A DNA stretch of 9,281 nucleotides. Origin: an uncultured Pedobacter sp. Its GTDB lineage: Bacteria > Bacteroidota > Bacteroidia > Sphingobacteriales > Sphingobacteriaceae. The stretch lies in assembly GCA_946478755.1 (NCBI GenBank), contig CAMLDJ010000212.1:1-9281 (forward strand), read 5' to 3'. Positions 6,265 to 9,281 of the stretch are shown here, piece by piece; position 1 is the first letter of the stretch, and every line of letters starts with the position of its first letter. The translations under genes and the position numbers were made by a program. Under the pieces are notes generated by a model. It had not been told where the DNA came from and searched no databases. It saw only the letters and a list, made by a program, of their open reading frames with translations.

Positions 6265-7008
6265 TTATGGATTCCAAATCTCCCAGGAGCGCAGGGCTTG
6301 CAGGTGCAACATTTCAAGCCCATTTTTTGTTTTCCCGCCTTTATCTCTTACCTGTTTCAGGAAAAGGGTTTCTTCCGGGTTGTATACAAGGTCGTACCCA
6401 ATGTGTCTTTCGGTTAAAGATTGATAGGGGATATCAGGGCTGGTATCTGCATTAGGCGACATCCCTAAAGGAGTGGTATTCACCAATAGCGTATATTCCC
6501 TGAGCATTGCTTCGTCTACAGCTTCATATAAAATGCTGCTTTCCGAAGGTTTCCTGGTGACCACCAGAAAAGCAATACTCAGCTTATTCAACACGTATTT
6601 TATCGCTTTAGCGGCACCACCGTCACCGAAAATCAAAGCTTTACCATGATCTGGTCCCAACAAGGGCGTCAATGAGGCTTCAAAACCATAAGCATCTGTA
6701 TTGTATCCTTTAAGCCAGCGCTCCCCATTCTTTACTCCTATGGAAATGCAATTCACCGCCCCGATTTCAGTTGCAGCTTCATCCATTTCATCTAAAAAAG
6801 GCAACACCTGTACTTTATAGGGGATGGTAACATTTATGCCCTCAAGTTCCGGGTCTTCAGCGATCAGTTTAGCAAACTGGCCAATGTGTGGTATAGGATA
6901 AAGCTCATATTCACAATCTGCTACCTGCTCATCTTTAAATTTCTCAGTGAAGAATTTTTTAGAAAAGGAATGTGATAAAGGATAACCTATTAAACCAAAT
7001 TTTCTCAT
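6265..7008 (-). CDS. aroE: Shikimate dehydrogenase
   Basis: AroE reduces 3-dehydroshikimate to shikimate with NADPH, the fourth step to chorismate and hence to aromatic amino acids, folate and menaquinone. The 247 residues match the short Bacteroidota form. The shikimate pocket shows PLSHSFSKKFF (10-20), NVTIPYK with catalytic Lys65, Asn86 (IGAVNCI) and the Asn103/Asp105 pair in GYNTDAYGF. The NADP loop is GDGGAAKA (128-135), with Asp where GAGGA is usual, followed by VVTRKP and NTTPLGM (177-183). NGLEMLHLQA near the end holds the conserved glutamine. It lies 25 bases after the comA-like gene and abuts gldD by one base, so it is the second gene of a mixed metabolic/envelope operon. Confidence 0.96.
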   Translation of the reverse strand: MRKFGLIGYPLSHSFSKKFFTEKFKDEQVADCEYELYPIPHIGQFAKLIAEDPELEGINVTIPYKVQVLPFLDEMDEAATEIGAVNCISIGVKNGERWLKGYNTDAYGFEASLTPLLGPDHGKALIFGDGGAAKAIKYVLNKLSIAFLVVTRKPSESSILYEAVDEAMLREYTLLVNTTPLGMSPNADTSPDIPYQSLTERHIGYDLVYNPEETLFLKQVRDKGGKTKNGLEMLHLQALRSWEIWNP

Positions 7009-7033
7009 TTATCTATGCCAGTGGATTACGGAA

Positions 7034-7801
7034 TTATAGTCCATTATTCAAAAAATGATCGAATGTGTCTCCCCTTAATCCCAGCCGGATCGTTTCCAAT
7101 GGGATTACCTCTGCAGGAGCAATGTTCCCGATGTTTACATTTGCACCTAACAATTTAATAAACCAGACCTGCTGTTCTTTCTGAGGTGCTTCCCAGATAA
7201 TGGTTTCTTCTGGAATCTGAGTAAGGATCTCGTCGACAAGGCCTTCCCGAACTTCTCCGGAGCCCCGGTAAATACCAACATTTCCACCTTCTCTCGCCTC
7301 CGCAATAACTTTCCATGAACCTGCCTCAATTTCTGCATTCATCAGCTTGATCCACTTATAGGGTGCAAATATCTTAGTTGCATCTTTAGAGCCTACCTCG
7401 GAGATCACGGTAACCTGCCGGGCCAGTTTCTCAATAAATTCGCATTTTAAGTCGTGCTCTATGGTAATAGAACCGTCTGAGACTTCAGCGTACTCCATAC
7501 CAAACTGATCCAAAACCCTCTGGTAATCATCGAACTGATTGCGGATCACAAAAGCTTCGAAAAGTGTCCCTCCAAAATAGGTAGGAATTCCAGCATCTTT
7601 ATAAATCTTTAACTTGTCTTTCAGGTTGGGTGTAACAAAGGACGTTGACCAGCCTAATTTTACAATATCAGTATGTATTCCGGCTACCTCTATAAAATCT
7701 TCAGTCTGTCTTAAACTTAGTCCTTTATCCATAACCATTGTAATTCCTTTATTACGTGGTTTTGCAGGACGCTCCGGTATATTATTCAATGGGTAATTCA
7801 T
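7034..7801 (-). CDS. comA: Phosphosulfolactate synthase-like protein (ComA family)
   Basis: ComA adds sulfite to phosphoenolpyruvate to give (2R)-phospho-3-sulfolactate, the first step to coenzyme M in methanogens. The 255-residue protein is a TIM-barrel member of that family. Key segments, in order, are MVMDKGLS (about 22-29), DIVKLGWSTS (45-54), FGGTLFE (76-82), EVSDGS (106-111), SEVGSKD (134-140), EAREGG (168-173) and GANVNIGNI (219-227). I chose the ATG at 7801; a GTG three codons upstream would add Met-Thr-Tyr. No comB or comC is present and Bacteroidota do not make coenzyme M, so the product may feed sulfolactate/cysteate or sulfonolipid metabolism. It could also act like the plant heat-stress homologue HSA32. 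Family is secure, substrate is not. A terminator-like hairpin ends 16 bases before the start codon. Confidence 0.88.
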   Translation of the reverse strand: MNYPLNNIPERPAKPRNKGITMVMDKGLSLRQTEDFIEVAGIHTDIVKLGWSTSFVTPNLKDKLKIYKDAGIPTYFGGTLFEAFVIRNQFDDYQRVLDQFGMEYAEVSDGSITIEHDLKCEFIEKLARQVTVISEVGSKDATKIFAPYKWIKLMNAEIEAGSWKVIAEAREGGNVGIYRGSGEVREGLVDEILTQIPEETIIWEAPQKEQQVWFIKLLGANVNIGNIAPAEVIPLETIRLGLRGDTFDHFLNNGL

Positions 7802-7817
7802 ATAGGTCACAAAGGTG

Positions 7818-7853
7818 AAAAAAATTAGACAGTTTTTATCAATCCTGTCTAAT
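7818..7853 (-). terminator. Probable intrinsic terminator of the TPR gene, abutting the comA-like gene
   Basis: On the minus strand ATTAGACAG (7853-7845) and CTGTCTAAT (7832-7824) form a perfect 9-base-pair stem around a 12-base loop, followed directly by six T (7823-7818). It lies 13 bases after the TPR stop codon. The stem has only three G-C pairs, so termination may be partial. On the plus strand the hairpin is followed by AAAA rather than T, so it acts in one direction. Only 16 bases then remain before the comA-like ATG. Confidence 0.65.
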
Positions 7854-7866
7854 AAAAGGCATAATA

Positions 7867-9270
7867 CTATTTAATATACCGATTGATAACGTCGAGAATT
7901 GCGCTGTTATCCTGCAATTGAGGCAAATACTCAAACAAAATGTAATGCTTTTCGGGATCTGTAACCAGCGCTGTTTCCAAATACAGGAGTGCTTCATTCT
8001 TTTTTCCGAGTGCAAACAGATAAGCTACCATCCTGTAATACAGCTCTGCAGCATCCGGATTATTTTTAATGGCATCTGAAATCGTCTCCGACGCTTCCAA
8101 TAGCTTCCCCTGTTCATACAACACCGTAGAAAAATCCAGCCAGGCCTCTACATCTATAGGGTTGTATTCAAGCACTTTATAATAAGCCTCAACAGATTCT
8201 TCGATCTGCCCGAGCTTGTAATGTGCATCGGCCATGGCAAACCAGAAATCAGGATTTTCCCCATCGAGCTCAAGCGCTTTCCTATAAAAATGGAGCGATT
8301 CAAAATAGCGTTCTTCGAAATTTAAGGTCACCCCTATTCCAAACCATGCATCGGCCATTTTGGGATCCATTTTCACAGATTTTTTGTAGTACGACCTCGC
8401 TTCGTCCATCTGCTCTAGTTTTTCATAGCATTCGCCGATGGCACAATAGGTGTCTGCGTTTGGTGGTTCGTATTCAAAAGTCTGTTTATACACTTCAATC
8501 GCCTCTTTATACCGGTCCAATTGAACCAGGGCATTTCCCTTATTGTAATAAGCAGAGGCAAAATTATCTTTTATTAAGATGGCATAATCATAGGCATCAA
8601 TCGCTTTCTCAAACAGGTCAAGCTTATGGTAAGAATTCGCAAGGTTGTACCAGGCGGCGTAAGAATAAGGATCGTTATCGATATACTCCTGATAAAACTG
8701 AATGCTTTCCTCCTGTTTATCTAGAATATCATAACAAAAAGCGAGTTCGTACAAGCCATCTTTGTTCTCCATATTTTGTTCCAGGCTTTGCTTGATGTAG
8801 ACAATTGCACTTTCATAATCAAGCATATTCTGATATACGTATGCAATCTGTAAAAGGATCTCATCTGTAGTCTCCGCAAATTCGAGGGCTTTCTGAAAAT
8901 TATCGAGCGCTTCGGAATACCGCTCAAGGCTATTGAAGATGTTCCCTCGTAAAATGTAGATCTCTGCCTCTGAGGCTTCCAGCATTTCTGCTTTCTGTAA
9001 AGCTAAAAATGCGCGTTCGGTCTGGTCTGTTATAAACAGCAACTGTGCCTGTTTAACTAAAAACATCGCAGCATACGGATGTTGAGTTACCGCATATTCT
9101 ATCACCTGTAAAGCCTTTACCGGATCGCTTTTCTCAATATAGTAATCAATGATATTTTCAAAGGCCTGGGCATCAAAAAAGTACTGATCCTGATTACGTA
9201 ACATCTCCTCATAACGCTCAACAGACCGCTGCGCATCATCACTAAAATCAAAATAAAATTCCTCTTCCAT
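7867..9270 (-). CDS. Cytoplasmic tetratricopeptide-repeat protein
   Basis: A 467-residue protein built almost wholly of TPR units, about twelve 34-residue helix-turn-helix repeats from residue 35 to 445. Typical repeats are AWYNLANSYHKLDLFEKAID (206-225), AYYNKGNALVQLDRYKEAIE (240-259) and AWFGIGVTLNFEERYFESLH (308-327), with the W/Y, L/I, G/A, Y and A/P signature positions in register. An acidic N-terminal leader (MEEEFYFDFSDD) precedes them. There is no signal peptide, lipobox or membrane helix and no enzymatic domain, so a cytoplasmic protein-binding scaffold is likely; partner unknown. The ATG at 9270 has an A/T-rich leader that leaves the window after 11 bases, so its promoter cannot be judged. 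The probable terminator at 7818-7853 separates it from the operon below. Confidence 0.93.
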   Translation of the reverse strand: MEEEFYFDFSDDAQRSVERYEEMLRNQDQYFFDAQAFENIIDYYIEKSDPVKALQVIEYAVTQHPYAAMFLVKQAQLLFITDQTERAFLALQKAEMLEASEAEIYILRGNIFNSLERYSEALDNFQKALEFAETTDEILLQIAYVYQNMLDYESAIVYIKQSLEQNMENKDGLYELAFCYDILDKQEESIQFYQEYIDNDPYSYAAWYNLANSYHKLDLFEKAIDAYDYAILIKDNFASAYYNKGNALVQLDRYKEAIEVYKQTFEYEPPNADTYCAIGECYEKLEQMDEARSYYKKSVKMDPKMADAWFGIGVTLNFEERYFESLHFYRKALELDGENPDFWFAMADAHYKLGQIEESVEAYYKVLEYNPIDVEAWLDFSTVLYEQGKLLEASETISDAIKNNPDAAELYYRMVAYLFALGKKNEALLYLETALVTDPEKHYILFEYLPQLQDNSAILDVINRYIK

Positions 9271-9281
9271 GTATCAAATAA

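Noticed and set aside
6264..6323. 20-residue N-terminal extension of gldD to an upstream ATG
   Set aside because: The extra segment (cysteine-rich, inside aroE) would sit before a complete lipoprotein signal peptide and block its function. The ATG at 6263 gives the family N-terminus.
7802..7810. GTG start three codons upstream for the comA-like gene
   Set aside because: It adds only Met-Thr-Tyr. The ATG at 7801 is the stronger start codon and gives a protein beginning at the family's usual N-terminus.
8223..8795. 190-residue open frame on the plus strand
   Set aside because: It lies wholly antisense to the TPR gene, whose repeat pattern is unmistakable. The predicted protein is rich in Arg, His, Ser and Pro, shows no domain I know, and is a shadow of the repetitive sense codons.

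Overview
The window is ordinary Bacteroidota chromosome, most likely from a Sphingobacteriaceae- or Cytophagia-like organism. This rests on a gliding-motility lipoprotein gene (gldD), a futalosine-route menaquinone gene pair, a ComA-like phosphosulfolactate synthase, A-rich rather than Shine-Dalgarno leaders before most genes, and one TAnnTTTG-type promoter element. The genus call is inference. I see no rRNA, tRNA, CRISPR array, insertion sequence or phage gene, and no gene-free stretch longer than about 140 bases.

Layout. Positions 1-1703 (minus strand) hold a 6-pyruvoyltetrahydropterin synthase/QueD-family gene, folE 8 bases after it, and, 64 bases further on, the 5' two-thirds of fabD, which runs off the left edge just after its catalytic histidine. 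A 72-base divergent promoter region (1704-1775) carries a perfect tandem 12-base repeat. Positions 1776-3390 (plus strand) hold mqnB and mqnD, separated by a 135-base leader with a striking AT-only double palindrome. mqnD meets the next gene tail to tail, with overlapping stop codons.

Positions 3387-7801 (minus strand) form a tight probable operon read right to left: comA-like gene, aroE, gldD, an MBL-fold hydrolase, a LolC/E-like permease (TTG start) and a small NlpE-like lipoprotein. Gaps are only 1-25 bases. Upstream of it, 7867-9270 encodes a cytoplasmic 12-TPR protein that ends in a probable intrinsic terminator lying just 16 bases before the comA-like start codon.

How the genes fit together. 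folE and the PTPS-family gene give two consecutive steps from GTP to a reduced pterin. mqnB and mqnD give the second and last dedicated steps of futalosine menaquinone synthesis. aroE feeds chorismate, which is the precursor of that same quinone pathway. gldD, the permease and the small lipoprotein are all envelope/lipoprotein functions. I find no clear new multi-gene system. The most interesting signals are non-coding: the palindrome pair upstream of mqnD, the tandem repeat upstream of mqnB, and the terminator abutting the comA-like gene.
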